Source of the DNA: Nymphaea colorata
Lineage: Eukaryota > Streptophyta > Magnoliopsida > Nymphaeales > Nymphaeaceae
Direction of reading: 5' to 3'
Length of the DNA stretch: 64,000 nucleotides
NCBI RefSeq assembly: GCF_008831285.2
Contig: NC_045142.1
Coordinates: 3,975,501 to 4,039,500, forward strand
The notes beneath the pieces are model-generated. The model was not told the origin of the DNA, did no database searches, and saw only the letters and a program-made list of their open reading frames with translations. Of this stretch, positions 12,501-27,391 are shown in pieces (position 1 is the stretch's first letter; each line of letters starts with the position of its first letter). The translations under genes were made by a program, and so were the position numbers.

Positions 12501-13095
12501 TTCATTTAATTACCATACTTAGTAAATTAAAAAAAATGATTTTAATAAGTTAATAATTTTCAAAAATTATGATAATTAAGGTCGCTAGCGCTTAACGTGT
12601 CTATAGTTCGTGTCCCTGTGTCCGCGGAACGGGGCTAACCATTGAAAGACATAAGTTTCTATTTGTAGATTGATTACTATTTTTCATTAATTTTCCTTTC
12701 ACCCATCAATGATTTACTTAAATTTGATGATCCCATGGTTCAAAACAGGCAGAATTTCCCAAACAGTTTTAGTGTGCAAAAGGGACAAAAACCCTAGTCA
12801 TCTAGGAAAGCATGACTTTCTTGTCATCTATTTTAGATAAATCTGTCTATGTAGATGTGATGTACATGACTTTGCTAAGTGACAAGTTAAACCAGTTTGC
12901 TAAGTGACAAGTTAAACCAGTATGGCCAGGTCTCATACAACAAAAGTGGTTTCCTTATTACAAAAATTTAAAAAAAAAATGGTGTTTTTTTTTTCCCCTG
13001 ACAGAGCACTTTCTCCGATAGAGCCAACCAACCCGCTTAATCGATCAATACCTCTTACAAGTATTCTCCTCCTTTTTATTTCCTGAAGGTCTGAG
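9531..13095. other. intergenic, no gene seen
   Basis: AT-rich DNA. It includes a SINE-like B-box fragment at about 10890-10940, preceded by three short copies of an AGCTAGGGGTAT-like word. A stretch rich in GGATCC/AAATCC words covers 11770-12330. A 25-bp tandem duplication (TTTGCTAAGTGACAAGTTAA and following) lies at about 12871-12920. None of the short open frames has recognisable protein content. Confidence 0.5.
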
Positions 13096-13604
13096 TAGGG
13101 GTGAACACGAGCCAAGTCGAGTCCGAGTTCAGTCAGCTCGAGCTCGGCTTGACTAATGAAACCTTGAGCTTGGCTCGGCTTGAGCTTGAGAATAGTTCGA
13201 CAGAAGTAGCTCGAGCTCGACTCGGCAGTTACGTGTTGAGCTAGAGCTTGACTCTATTAAGGCTTGACAAACTCGTTTGAATGGAGTTGTTATTCATCGT
13301 TACTTGTTGCTTGACAAACTCATTTGATCCATATAATTGATATTTATCGTTACATGTTGATCTCGAGCTCGACTCGATTAAGGCTCAACAAACTCATAAA
13401 CTCATTTGAATATATCGACTAGAATAAGGCTCAAGCTCGACTTGGTACAGTTACTTGTTGAGATCGAACTCAGCTCGATTGTTTGAACGAGTTGACTCAT
13501 GAACTCAAGCTCGACTCGTTAAGCAAATGACTTGGCTCGAACTTGTCCACGAGCGGAGCTTTAACGAGTTGGACTTCAGTAACTCGACTCGTTGCTCACC
13601 CCTA
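13096..13604. mobile_element. non-autonomous hAT-like element, copy 2 (best preserved)
   Basis: The element opens with TAGGGGTGAACACGAGCCAA and closes with the inverted counterpart ending CACCCCTA; the reverse complement of the right end is TAGGGGTGAGCAACGAGTCG. The left flank is GGTCTGAG (13088-13095) and the right flank GGTCTTGAG (13605-13613), an 8-bp target-site duplication with one inserted base. The TAGGGGTG termini and 8-bp duplication fit the hAT superfamily. The roughly 500-bp interior consists of diverged CTCGAGCTCGACTCG-type words, with no transposase remnant, so it is non-autonomous. Confidence 0.65.
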
Positions 13605-13613
13605 GGTCTTGAG

Positions 13614-16529
<2,916 letters not shown>

Positions 16530-16860
16530 TTTTGATTTTTTTAAATGTCTTTTTTTTTTTTTTTTACAATCTAACCTTCTTATATGATCTTGTTGATGAA
16601 AACATATACTAAGTTGATCATTTGTTAGACTTGAATGGTGTTTTTATAATAAGAAAAAGTGAATGGCCCCAATGGCATGATAATAAAAAAAAACTCAACA
16701 TTTTTCATTAAAACAACTTGAATCAAAACATGCTTTATACCAAAATAGTCTTTATAAACATATTATGATTATTACATTTTATTTAAAATAATTGTTAACA
16801 AAAAATCAAAGGTATGGTTTTTATCCCTGACCTAACCTAAATGTCTGGTTTTTACCGATC
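16530..16860 (+). repeat. dispersed non-coding repeat family A, copy 2
   Basis: Shares ordered words with the blocks at 6150-6545 and 56195-56535: ACAATCTAACCTTCTTATAT, AAAACATATACTAAGTTGAT, GTGAATGGCCC followed by ATGATAATAAAA, ACTTGAATCAAAACATG, TCTTTATAAACATATTA and GTCTGGTTTTTA. It runs directly into a CT/AT compound microsatellite. Confidence 0.5.
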
Positions 16861-16878
16861 TCTCTCTCTCTCTCTCTC

Positions 16879-16921
<43 letters not shown>
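16859..16921 (+). repeat. compound (TC)n(AT)n microsatellite
   Basis: A TC run at 16859-16881 is followed at once by an AT run at 16883-16921. It is one of eight compound arrays in this window with CT before AT on the plus strand. Confidence 0.9.
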
Positions 16922-16924
<3 letters not shown>

Positions 16925-17979
16925 CGATTAAAATATAGAGCATCCTGCAATAGCAAAAAGTCCCATGCACCATCCGGCATCTATGAGGCCCAGTAGGTCC
17001 GGGCCAGGCGGGGCCGGGACATGGTCGACAGCCAATGGTAAACCAAACCTGGGGCTACAAAAATCTCACGTGGTTCGTCGGCTCAAGGTACAAAAGAGAA
17101 GACAGTTCAATTGAATCTGGTACAAATGCCAGAGACGGATCTGGATTAGACAAAAGCCAACGAAATTTAATTGTTATAGATCGGGTCCAGGGGCTTCAAC
17201 GCATATTAATGTTCGGTTCGGGTCCCACAGGTCCTAACCGCTTTCCCACTCTTTGCCTCACGGGTAAACAGTATCGGCAGATTCGAACCCGAGAGCCAGT
17301 GGGACCCGTTTACACCAGCTACAAACACCCTTAACATTATTAGGTCTGTCCATAATGTACGTTATATACTTTATGTATGTTCTATTGTGCAAGTTACAAT
17401 TGAAAATCTTTTGACTAATCCTGAGAACGTGTCCTATATGATAACTTTTATCGGCCCCTGAGGCCCTGAGCGGCTGACTTCCCTCGTCAGGACGCCACTC
17501 TGGCAAGGAGAATTCTAACTTTGGATGACAAAAATATTCTGTTCAGAACATAGAGGCAGTATCCTGTTGGAAAACAACAAAAGAGTATGCATTATTTTTT
17601 CACAGTGTCAAAGCTTCGGTTTTTGCATAATTTCTGAAAATTTTGAAGGGATCCCCAGGTATGGTATCTCCTTGATGTTGCGGACAAAAGCGATGTGTAT
17701 ATAGACGTCCCAGACTCAAATTTTGAATCATGTATCGGTTCATACTGGTGCCGTTTACAACGCATTTTGGACGTTCCTTAATGGATTGTGATTCGATCGT
17801 TTTAGACGTCTCTGGAATCCATAAGTTCCAGGAGTCGACAGATTGATGGTTATGTAAATTCCAGAATGCCCACCTTTCTATCGCCGGAAATTATGTTCGA
17901 GTCCAACCCTACTTTCGCTTTCAATCGCCATAAGATGATGAACCTTGTATTTATTGCATCCCAGTTGCCATACTTGTCC
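16922..17979. other. intergenic, no gene seen
   Basis: Mixed-composition DNA with short open frames that match no family I know. GC content rises toward 17980. Confidence 0.45.
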
Positions 17980-19140
17980 GGACTCCAGCCTCTTCCGAGA
18001 CAAAACATTAATGCGTGTTCCTTTCATTGTTTTCTCGCGTGGCTTTTGGAGGCCGCTTCTTCCCACGTTTACTCTCTCCCTCCCTCTCTGCGCGAGGGAA
18101 GGAACAAAGGGGATGGACAACAACCGAAACGCTCTAAAAGAAGAGAGAACGTGGACTGTTGGAGATACGCGAAGGTCAACCGCTTTAAACGAAACTAAGG
18201 ACAAAAGCATACACATTCCCCGAGCACCAGGATCCCGCCCTCTCTCAAACTCACTCTATACGACCCCGCCGGGTGCCCGGACCGAGATACCAACCCCTTG
18301 AGACGCCTACCGAACCCACGGGTTCACACGACCCACAAAAAACATACGCTCGCCGTGCCCTGCAAGGCGTAGCACCAGTACGGAGCGTGGCACCACCGTC
18401 GAAGCTTCTTTCCTCCTCTTCGCGCCTCTCTTCTTTCACTCGCCGGCGGCCCTCTTCGCCGGCTCGTCCGTGATTCGCTTGCTGCCGTGGGCGCTCCGGG
18501 ATATGGCGCTCCCTTCCTTCCTCCCCGACGACCTCGTGGTCTTCCTTGGGATGCACTTCGCGCGTACGCCTTCCTCCTCTTCTTCCGTCACCTCCGTTCT
18601 GTCCCCCCTGCGCAAACCAACAACAAGCTTTAACTACAGAATGCCAGATAGACGGACAAATGAGTCCGGATGAGCCTACTCACGACAGCCGTTTGCGTCC
18701 CCCCTACGCCCTTCGAGGATATAAATGCGGCCTCCAACAGTGGTTTTCTTTATGCATTCATGGTAGGGTGAAAAAAACTGCACCTCCTCGTAGGCGGGTA
18801 AACCGGAAGTAACAATGCGGAACAAAAAACTGATTTGACGTATCCACCCTGCAGGCAACAGGTCAACCCCCCACGGATCCAAAGATGTTTCAGCGCTTTA
18901 ACTCATCCCCTCAACTACCCCAAGAGCAGAAGACAACCCGCTCTTCTGATCTGGACTCTGGAACTCTGGAAGGCGTTTTATAGCAAAGTGCACTGTTGCG
19001 CTGCAGGGTGCAGCTTTTAGTCGGCAGCCACAGGCATCGGACGGCTCGCCCGGAGCTCTTAAATGAAAGCGCAAGTCCAAGACGGTCCCGTTTGGTGCCA
19101 TATTGCCAAGGACCGGGTTGAGTTTGCTGCTCGATCAGTA
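17980..19140. other. GC-rich island without a recognised gene
   Basis: GC content here is clearly above the surrounding AT-rich DNA, with many CG dinucleotides. The segment at 18370-18500 is CT-rich, like a plant 5' leader. It is followed by an ATG at 18503 with a 56-codon frame ending at 18673 (start MALPSFLPDDLVVF) that I do not recognise. A TATA-like ATATAAATG lies at about 18719-18727 on the plus strand. It may be a decayed gene end, a first exon spliced to something I cannot see, or a captured gene fragment. No function is claimed. Confidence 0.3.
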
Positions 19141-19790
19141 CGGACTCGCGTATGAACTTAGCTCGAGTCGAACGTTCGTTCAAGACCGCTTTTTTTTTTT
19201 TCATTTGTTCTTTTTTACGAGTAACAAGGAACGGGAAAGTTCCAATCCAGTTCCCACCCTCCACCTTGAGAGTAAAGCCTTATGAAGGACGCAACCAGGA
19301 TGTTCCAATTTAGTCGCGTGTCATGTCCCCCTCAAGTACTACCAGTTGGCCACGTTCTTTTCTAGGCCCATTTATGCATAGGCCTATACGAGAACGGGGT
19401 ATTGGTGTTTAGTGATCACGAGAGAACAACCCCCATTTGTCCCAAACAAATATGAGAATTTAGGACCGTCGGTCGCGCATCACATCATGGATCAGGACCA
19501 CTTTGTTCACTTCCCGTTTTGTGATCTACAAGGCAGTGATTTTTAAGCAAAAAAGTTTCGTGCCTTGTTGTCCGTGTCCATGTGACTGGAATGTGCAAAA
19601 CGGGAAGAGTAAAGAAGTGTGGGTCGAGAAAGGATCGCTTTCACGTCTGACCTTCGTCATCCAGTAGGCTTTCCCTATTACGAAAAAACCCTCACAGGGA
19701 CCAGAAGGTCCAGAACCCACCGTTTCGACCGAACAGAACATGGAGAAACAGAAAAGATGCAGAGAGCGAGGACAGAGGGAACAGGGGCCG
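19141..19790. other. intergenic, 3' flank of the SOSEKI gene
   Basis: Downstream of the SOSEKI stop codon on the minus strand. It contains the likely 3' untranslated region. No other gene was seen. Confidence 0.45.
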
Positions 19791-21551
19791 TTACCGGTCA
19801 GCGTTGTAGGAGGAGGATCTTTGCAGGCGAGGAATCTCCTCGGCGACTCCCTGGCCTCTCCGCGTCTCCACCAGGCTTCCGCTGAAGTATTCCTTCTCCT
19901 CCAACCGGACCCTGGCCGCGAGTCCCGGGTTCTCGCCCAGGCAGCAGTCCAGGTCGCCGGCGCCCGTCCCCGCTGGGCTGCCTGCCTTCTGGTCGCGCTG
20001 TGGCCGCGGGCGGTTGACGAGAACAGACCCGCAGGAGATGAGCTGCATCAGCACCGCCGAGGCTCTCACCCTCGCGTGGTTCACCATCCGGACCGACAGC
20101 TCCTCCGGCGACCCGTCCACAGTCCGGAAGCTCCCTACGCGGCTGTCGTCCTTCATCATCGCCTCAAGCGTGTCCGGTTGATCCTTGCCGTCCGTCCCCG
20201 ATGACGGACTCGAGGTGGACGGAGGAGGCGACACTTCATCCGCGTTCAGCTCCATCGACGCAGCGGCGGCATTCTCTCTCCGACCTCGTCGGCGCTGGTC
20301 GTCCGTCTGCGTCGACGCGTCGGCCGCCTTCGCCGAGAACTCTGCAGGAGTCTCCGCTTTGTAGACCTTGTACTCCCTCTTGTCTATAGTTTTCCGGCCA
20401 GACAGGGGGCCGGAGTCGCCGGATCGCTCATTGCTGCTGGAGGAACCTTCTGGAGAAAACTCTCTGACCAGCCTGGGCTCTCTGGACGAGCAAGGAACAG
20501 AGCAGGCCTTCGCCGATGAAGGAAGAGTATTAACGATCTCCGAGCCCTTGAGAACGTACTCGTGGCCGTTGATCGGGTAAATGAAGTCGTTCTCCGAGAG
20601 ATCGTGCCAGACGAACCCGTTCTTGTAGCTCCTGAAAGAACAACGAGGAAAACCAGAAAACTTATCACACAGAAAATTTTTAAGAAATTGACAAAAGTAG
20701 GCGGAAAAAAAAAACACTTAGTAGAAAACGATACGATTAGGCGAGTAAACGACTGAAGGATTACATGGAAATATATGCTTAGAAGAAGAAATTAGAGAGA
20801 AAATGACAGATCAACGAAGAAAGAGTGCAAAAATAGCAGGTCTTTATTTCTGGAAAACAAGCGAAAATCCACAGAAGCTAGAACTATCAGAATATTAGCA
20901 CTTGCAAAAAAAAAAGGATAAAACAAAGCAAAATGAATCAGGAAGATACACAATGATCAACGAAGCAACCATAAAAAAAAAGTCAAAAAATGCTCAGTCA
21001 GTTTAAAAAATACGACAAAAAATAGTGAATTCGGAGCTAAAGTTGAGTAAGACACGGTAACTTCAGCAAAAAAAGCAAGACGAAGAAGGAAACAAAAACT
21101 CGAGTCAGAAGCAAGGGGAAAAAGAAGGATCCGTACCGCTTGGAGGACCAGGAGTACATAGAAGCGATTCCTTTTCCCCTGAGGAAGTTTAGACGGCTCG
21201 TCACATCTGCAAGAACCAGAACCACCGGGGATCGATTTCAAGAAGCGGGAAGAAACGAAAGCAACAAAAACGAACGAGAAAAACACGGAAACGAACAGGA
21301 AGAAGGACGGAAGGCTCTGGGAGAATCTCACCTCTGAGGTACAGCCCCTCGACGGAAGAGAGAGGAACCTCCATGAAATGCGGATGCTCGAGCTGACCGT
21401 TCCTGCAGAGGTAGTAAAGCACCGGAACCCTGCGCTCCTGCCTCGGCGCCCTCGGCTCCGTCCAGACCTTCGTCCTCTCGGGGCTCGCCTCCCGGCTCCT
21501 CCTCGCCGGCATTTCGAGAACCCTACCTCCTCCTCTGGCTCTCGCCGCCAT
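19791..21551 (-). CDS. SOSEKI (DUF966) DIX-like polarity protein
   Basis: Three exons: 21332-21551, 21137-21206 and 19791-20631, giving 376 residues. All junctions are GT-AG and keep frame (phases 1 and 2). SOSEKI proteins are plant proteins that polymerise through a DIX-like domain and accumulate at cell edges or corners, marking polarity. The DIX-like domain spans about residues 41-131. It shows [20 protein letters not shown], then [19 protein letters not shown], then [19 protein letters not shown], then HEYVLKGSE. Farther on are [17 protein letters not shown], the conserved [22 protein letters not shown] and the typical C-terminus [16 protein letters not shown]. The ATG at 21551 is the only one giving the usual short basic N-terminus. 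The exons are GC-rich, unlike the flanks. Its relation to the MYB gene 20 kb away is treated under findings. Family assignment is firm; which of the five Arabidopsis SOK members it matches is not resolved. Confidence 0.95.
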
Positions 21552-23689
21552 TTCTTCTGAAAGGAAAGCTAGGGCTGCTCGCCTCACCGTCTTCTCGATC
21601 AGTCTTGCGAGTTGAGAGAAACTAAAAACAGAAACAGAGCGGTGGAAGAGAGCCAGAGGAAGGGAGTGAGGGAGAAAGGGGGAGGGGGTACTTATAGAGG
21701 GATTTTCAAACGGGTGCAGCAAAAAAGGGGGGTTTTGGTACGTTTTGACTCTCCACCCACGTCATGCCTCTTGACCTTTTCCCCCTCTTTTTTTGTTTTT
21801 CTAAAAAGCATGGCCTCGCCGCCGTTAAAATAAAATAACCCGTTATTTTTAACTTTGCCATACATTTCAGGACGGCCTGTTGGACCAAAAGCATGAATGC
21901 CTGCTACATGGACGTACCCTCTAGCATCGTCGATTTTATCGGGACAAATACCTGGTCATTTTTAGCTGTTTTTGTCGTTTATATATGGCGATATTTTCCC
22001 CCGCCAAAAACAGGTTTTTTTCCCAAAGCATTGTTCTTTTTAACTACTTGAACCGTCCCATACAGTTGTGACAATATCAGTGTCATTAAAAATCGGTCCG
22101 AATCCTCCTATTTAAGCCAATTCGGATGGCCACGTGTCAATGTCTTATTAGTTTTAAAGAATATTTCAATTTTCTAATTCCATATATTTTTTATTTTTTA
22201 AGATTAATTCAAACTAGTTCATTATAATTTGTAAGGAAAAAATGGAGCAAGTATTTATCAGGCTTCAAAAATTAGGCGGCGGTTTGTTATTTATTTTATG
22301 TTAGGTGGTTCTTTGTAATTTTTTGTTTTCTAAAAAGAGCCACACTTTTTGTGAAGAGAATCAAATAAGGGCTTCAAGAGTTAAAAGTAAACTTTTGGCT
22401 AGCGAGGGAAAAAGGATAACAGTTAAATTATTATGTCCTTACCTTTTTAGCTAACATCTTTTGTTTTCGCAACCAAACTTTCTTCAACCTTTCATTTGAT
22501 ATTTTTCATAAGGAATATGGGCCGTGTTAAGCAAATCACAAGAAATTGTCTCTTTTGGAATTATGAAGAAAAAAAAGGTTGAAAATATAAATTTTCTTTG
22601 AGCCAAAGTATTTGCATTTGATGCTAACCTACACAGCCGTGGTCCGACCAGGCAGCATTACTTTCGAAGTGGGTATGTCGGTTCGATGGGACCTATTCGA
22701 ATTCGATGGATGCAGGGCTATTTAGATATTCACATATTCGGATTCAAATTAAAATAAAAATTTATAATATAAAAGAACTTGACTTTTTAATTCACAATTT
22801 AATTTGGACACCAAAATTCACATAACATGTTGATACTCACTTTCAAAAATGTATGGATATTGAATATTTGTTTAAAACTGAATCCAGATAAGTTTTGAAA
22901 ACCGAATCTGGATTCAAACTCAATTGGGTGTCATGTCTTGCATCGGAATCTGATGTTGTTCCTTGATTGGATGTTAAATATATTGCCGTATCCGATTTCT
23001 TGTAATCGGATCAGCCAGATGTCCGATGCTAATATCATCTATTAGCATCCCTATTTGGAAGCAATGTTATAAAATTCAGTTTTGGAATTGAATCAAGTCC
23101 GTGATTTGGTTTATTCAAGCAAATTTTGCTGTCGGCGACAAATTGGTACAGCTGATGGAATCGGCCCGATCCAAGCCAATGATCTGAGTTTATTTTAACT
23201 TGGAGCTCTTGACCGAGGCTTCCCTCGCAGTCAAGATGTGGTTGGATTTGGATCTACTTTCATCTTAAGGTAATAAGAACCCATATATTTAGAGTCTGGA
23301 CCCGATCTCATTTCTGGTTCCTATTAAATTATCTGGTCATAATTTTCATTGGCATTTGTTGTGTGATTTTTAGCAAGAAGAAATCATAATTACAATAATA
23401 TTGGGTACTTATCGAACGGAAAATTCTCACTTTTCTCGATATTTTACATAAACGTTTACTATTTAGGAAATTGCTCTTTCATGCCAAATGGAGTTATCTG
23501 TCATTAAGAGTGTCTCTGAGAACATGAATTATAATTGTCACGTAAAATAATTCTAAGAAAGTCCAATTTATTTTCATTCATAAAAAAAAATTCCATGTCA
23601 TTTTATCGAACATTGAAATCGTATTTTTCTGAAAAAAGAACTAAAGGGTGCCTAATAAAAGATATTCATGTTAAGAATTCAATGCCCAG
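21552..23689. other. intergenic, SOSEKI promoter side
   Basis: The first 200 bp are the SOSEKI leader and core promoter. Beyond that the DNA is AT-rich and no gene was seen. A stretch rich in GGATTC/AAATCC words covers about 22680-23040, like several others in the window. Confidence 0.45.
21691..21696 (-). promoter_or_regulatory. possible TATA box of the SOSEKI gene
   Basis: The minus strand reads CCCTCTATAAGTACC, with TATAAG about 140 bp before the ATG. This leaves room for a leader of about 100-110 bases. Confidence 0.4.
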
Positions 23690-25520
23690 TGTGGCTCCCC
23701 AACAGGGGAGGAGCAGGGGGCCATTCCGCCTCCCAACCTTTTGGAAAGTACAATTTTACCACATAAGTTTTCCAAAAACTTTCATTTGGCTCCAATACAG
23801 AATTTAGATTATAAAAATTGTATAACTTGTTGAGTTTGTTTTACCATGGATCTTAGATCTAGATCTCAGATTTATGAACTAAACCACATATGGCTAGTGT
23901 TGGCAGTTGCCCACACAGTCCCACAAAATTTATTTATATATTGACACTCCTTAAACATTTTACTATGTATTTGAATGATTTATTTTTAAAATTAATGCTG
24001 TTAACCTAAAAAGTTCTAGCTCTACACTGGCTTATGCAATTGCAACTCACCTTCTCTCTCTCCCCCTCTCTCTCTCTAAAGCAGTATGCCTAAGTTCCGA
24101 GGGCAATAGCTCAAATAGGTGAACTTGGAGATTGGTTATATGGTGCGTCTCTTCAAACTCATGGAGAGTCATATTCATGTATCATAAGGGGATGCAAGGC
24201 CGGAGCTAAAAAAATTTCATGAGTAGAACCGAATTAAATTTTTTAAATTTTGATTAAAGCTGAAATATCATTTTTCAAAATTTTTATATAGAACAAGTAA
24301 ATTTTTTTAAAATTTACATGTAATTAAAAAAAAAAATTTTGAGGTGGGGTCAGGGCCCATGCCCTACCTTGGCTTCGCCTCTGAGGGGGTGGGTCCTACA
24401 TATAAGTTGAAGCATGTTGACATCTCACCACTCCTTGCTAATGCAGCTCTACATCTTGAAGGCAAGGGAGAAATAAGGAAGGCTTTAACTCTTACTTAGG
24501 TGGTATCTCGCTTATGACCAGAGAAAAAGGGGGGGGGGGGCGGAGGGGATTTGGCCCCCCTTTAGATTTAAAAAAATTATACATAAATATAAAAAATGTT
24601 AGTTTAATATATAAAAAAGTTTGAAAAAATCTATTTTGGCCGTTGTTATGAACTATAGTTTGGCCCTTGCGACAAAAAATTCTCACCTCCGCCTATGCTC
24701 CCGCTCATCACCCAAAAAATGGGTCTGAGGTAGGTTGATGTTGAAATTTGACAGTAGCCAAAACACCCTTCAAGTCAACTACATATGCAAAAAAATAAGC
24801 GGTTATTTTGTCACCTCCAAAGATGGCACTAAACTTTCAAATTCAAATTCACGTTCTCTCCTTTTTTTACAACGTATTTTCAACAAAGGACATTGACTAA
24901 CACTGTTTCTTTGCCATTTTAATAATTTTTCCCACATGGGTACCAGCAATATGCTCTACATTCAAATTCAGCAGCATCTCATAAACAAAGTCCAACCCTG
25001 ATTTTTATTATTTATTTAGTAACTGTTTACACAGTTCCTTGCTAACTTCCCTTTGATTATAATAATGACGGAAGAAGCTTCCCTTGGGCATATTTACACA
25101 ACCCTCAAAGACTCTTAATTAAAAATAAGACATGTTTTGGGCGAGTGGGGGAGATTTAGTGCCTCTCATTTACCCAACCTCTCATCTCTTTAGGGTACAT
25201 AGTTTGTTTTCTGTGCTTCGAGGCGTGGTCCCCACTATGCTTCAACTTGTGTGTTGATAACCCCACTTTTACAGCTCAAAAAATTGATGAGTCAAACATT
25301 CAAAATAAAAACCAACTGCCTACCAAAAGTTCCTATCATGTCCATTACTCCAACCAAAGGGAGAGCCAAGGGGGGCCTGCATGAGCCTTGGCCCCACATA
25401 AAAAAAAAAAAAAAAAATATATAAATTTTATAAAATTTTACTTGTCTTATATAAAAATTATAAAAAATGATATTTCGTCCGGGCGTTAAAATTTAAAAAC
25501 TTTAATTCGAACTTCTTCAT
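23690..25520. repeat. cluster of GGCCCC-bordered AT-rich repeat remnants
   Basis: Four related blocks occur close together (about 23690-23805, 24195-24390, 24516-24690, 25360-25520). Each pairs a GC-rich border (GGGGCCCTTGGCTCCGCC-like, for example CCTTGGCTTCGCCTCTG at 24367, or GCCTTGGCCCCAC at 25384 in the opposite orientation) with an AT-rich core rich in AAATTTT and TTTTATATA words. This looks like repeated insertion of one old element type. I cannot assign the class. Confidence 0.4.
25140..25295 (-). repeat. dispersed repeat family D, copy 1
   Basis: Shares words with blocks at 35140-35300, 44590-44805 and 62690-62890: a GGGGGAG opening, TGCTTCGAGGCGTGGTCCCC, TATGCTTCAACTTGTGTG, and CACTTTTACAGCTCA. 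In the 44.6-kb copy this block adjoins a tRNA-like head, so it is probably a SINE body. Confidence 0.35.
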
Positions 25521-26749
25521 GAAAAATGATGTTTTCCATAGTTAATTTCCCGCTGCAAAGGCCAAAACATCCCATCCTGCTACAGAGCCGATTTGAGCTC
25601 GATTTCAACTTTAAGCCTGGATCCCGACACAACACGGCCTGCAACTAAATTCAAATCGATGTGTGATCAGATTTTATGTTTACTAACAAATGTAAGATGT
25701 GGACTGATTCTAACTTCAAGCTGAAACCAATTATCTATTGCATGGACAAACTTTTTGTCAACTTTTCGCCTTTCCCCTTTCTCCTAGGAGATCTCCAGGT
25801 CTAAAGCTGTGTTGGAACTTGAGTATAAGGACAATGCACTTTCAACTTACTACTACGCAGTCCAATTGAATTGCACCCACAGGAATCAAACATATGCATG
25901 CCCACTTCACCAATGAGTGCATCGGCCCTCGCTGTCGGATGCTGCCACTCCTCACTGGCCGGCGAGGGGCGACACTATTTTTTTTTTTTTAGTTTTATTC
26001 ATCCTTTAAGAGATATTTTAACCTAAACGAAGTAAATTGTGACTTGTTTGTTCTAACGCTTTTAGTGGGAAGGCGGCTGTTTGAGAATTAGGTAAAAGAA
26101 GTTGGGCACCTGTTTGATGTCTTTCAAAAAGATTGTGTCTATTTGTTGTTGCCCATTGCCGTGGAAAATAAAAGAGAGACGAGCGGATGTTGCCCGGCGT
26201 ATGAAAGAGGAAGGTCACCGGCGGATGAAGAGGTAGGTCGCCTGTGGCCCAGCGCACAGGCCCTCCTCTCTTTCTCTCTCTATCACACACATAAGAATGT
26301 GCAGTTTTCGAATAATGCTTACCAATAATGTGTTTAAAGCACAAGTTTTTCTTACCAAACACCCTTTAAGAGGTTTAAAAGCTGTTTCCACAAGAGTTTA
26401 GGCTTGAATTTTTCCTTTGCAGGGTCGAAGAAAGAAAGAAAGCGAACGAGTTGGATGTGGGCAGTCAACAAATGAGAAAGCTAGGAAAATCCAGCACATA
26501 TTAAACGCTAAATTGAAGGATAAATAAAACAAGAAAAATGTAGAACACCAATGTAGAAAATTTCAAGGCATGATATATATATTTTGAAGTGGAAAGAAAT
26601 TTGAAGTTCAGCTTTTCAGTTCTTTTAGATCTTACAAGGAAGGAAATATCATGGTTTGTATACAGAGAACACACACACACACACATAATATAATATATTA
26701 TATTCTTAGAAGTTTGAACTGAAAGGATGTGTTTCCTGCTATCATGCAT
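25521..26749. other. intergenic, no gene seen
   Basis: AT-rich with a short GC-richer part near 26150-26260. A CA microsatellite lies at about 26671-26685. No coding sequence was recognised. Confidence 0.45.
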
Positions 26750-27001
26750 CAACCATTCTGCACCTACAGGATTTGATATTTCCATTAGTGTAGTGTTCAA
26801 GAGATTCGCATGGCGATGCAATCCAGGACTACTCAACCATTCTGCACCTACAGGATTTGATATTTCCATTAGTGTAGTGTTCAAGAGATTCGCATGGCGA
26901 TGCAATCCAGGACTACTCAACCATTCTGCACCTAGAGGATTTGATATTTCCATTAGTGTAGTGTTCAAGAGATTCGCATGGCGATGCAATCCAGGACTAC
27001 A
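26750..27001. repeat. 84-bp minisatellite, three near-identical units
   Basis: Units start at 26750, 26834 and 26918, each beginning CAACCATTCTGCACCTA and ending in GCAATCCAGGACTACT. They differ at very few bases, so the duplication is recent. Because 84 is divisible by three and the unit lacks stops in several frames, long open frames appear on both strands. They show no sign of being a protein. The array lies about 390 bp beyond the stop codon of the PHIP1-like gene. Confidence 0.95.
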
Positions 27002-27391
27002 AAGATGAAATGTTGTTAAAATACAACATCATGCCTAGTCAAGAAAAGGATGACGACAACAACAAAGATCAAATACCTATTTTCCAAAGCATAGGTCTAT
27101 GGTTGATGAGTCACAGAAGGAAAAGGTTTCAATGCAACTGAATGCATATACATTCCAATAAAAAAATGTCAAATTGCACAAACAGTTTTGTGATAGTGTC
27201 ATGAAACTTGAATATTCAACATTATGTGAATTTTGAAGACAGAATACAGAGGTTAATAAACTTTTCTGAGAGAAAAAAAAAATGCCCTACTGAACTACAA
27301 AATTTTGGACATATCTCAAAGCGGAAGTGACATAGCTTGCTGAGACAGGTTACATCAAAACTCTCACGTAAACAAAGATAAGATAATGTTT

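Noticed and set aside
19619..20756. Plus-strand open frames opposite the SOSEKI exon 3
   Set aside because: They are antisense shadows of a GC-rich coding exon. The minus strand carries the conserved SOSEKI protein.
26501..27008. Repeat-protein frames over the 84-bp array
   Set aside because: Same reason: open on both strands because of a three-divisible unit.
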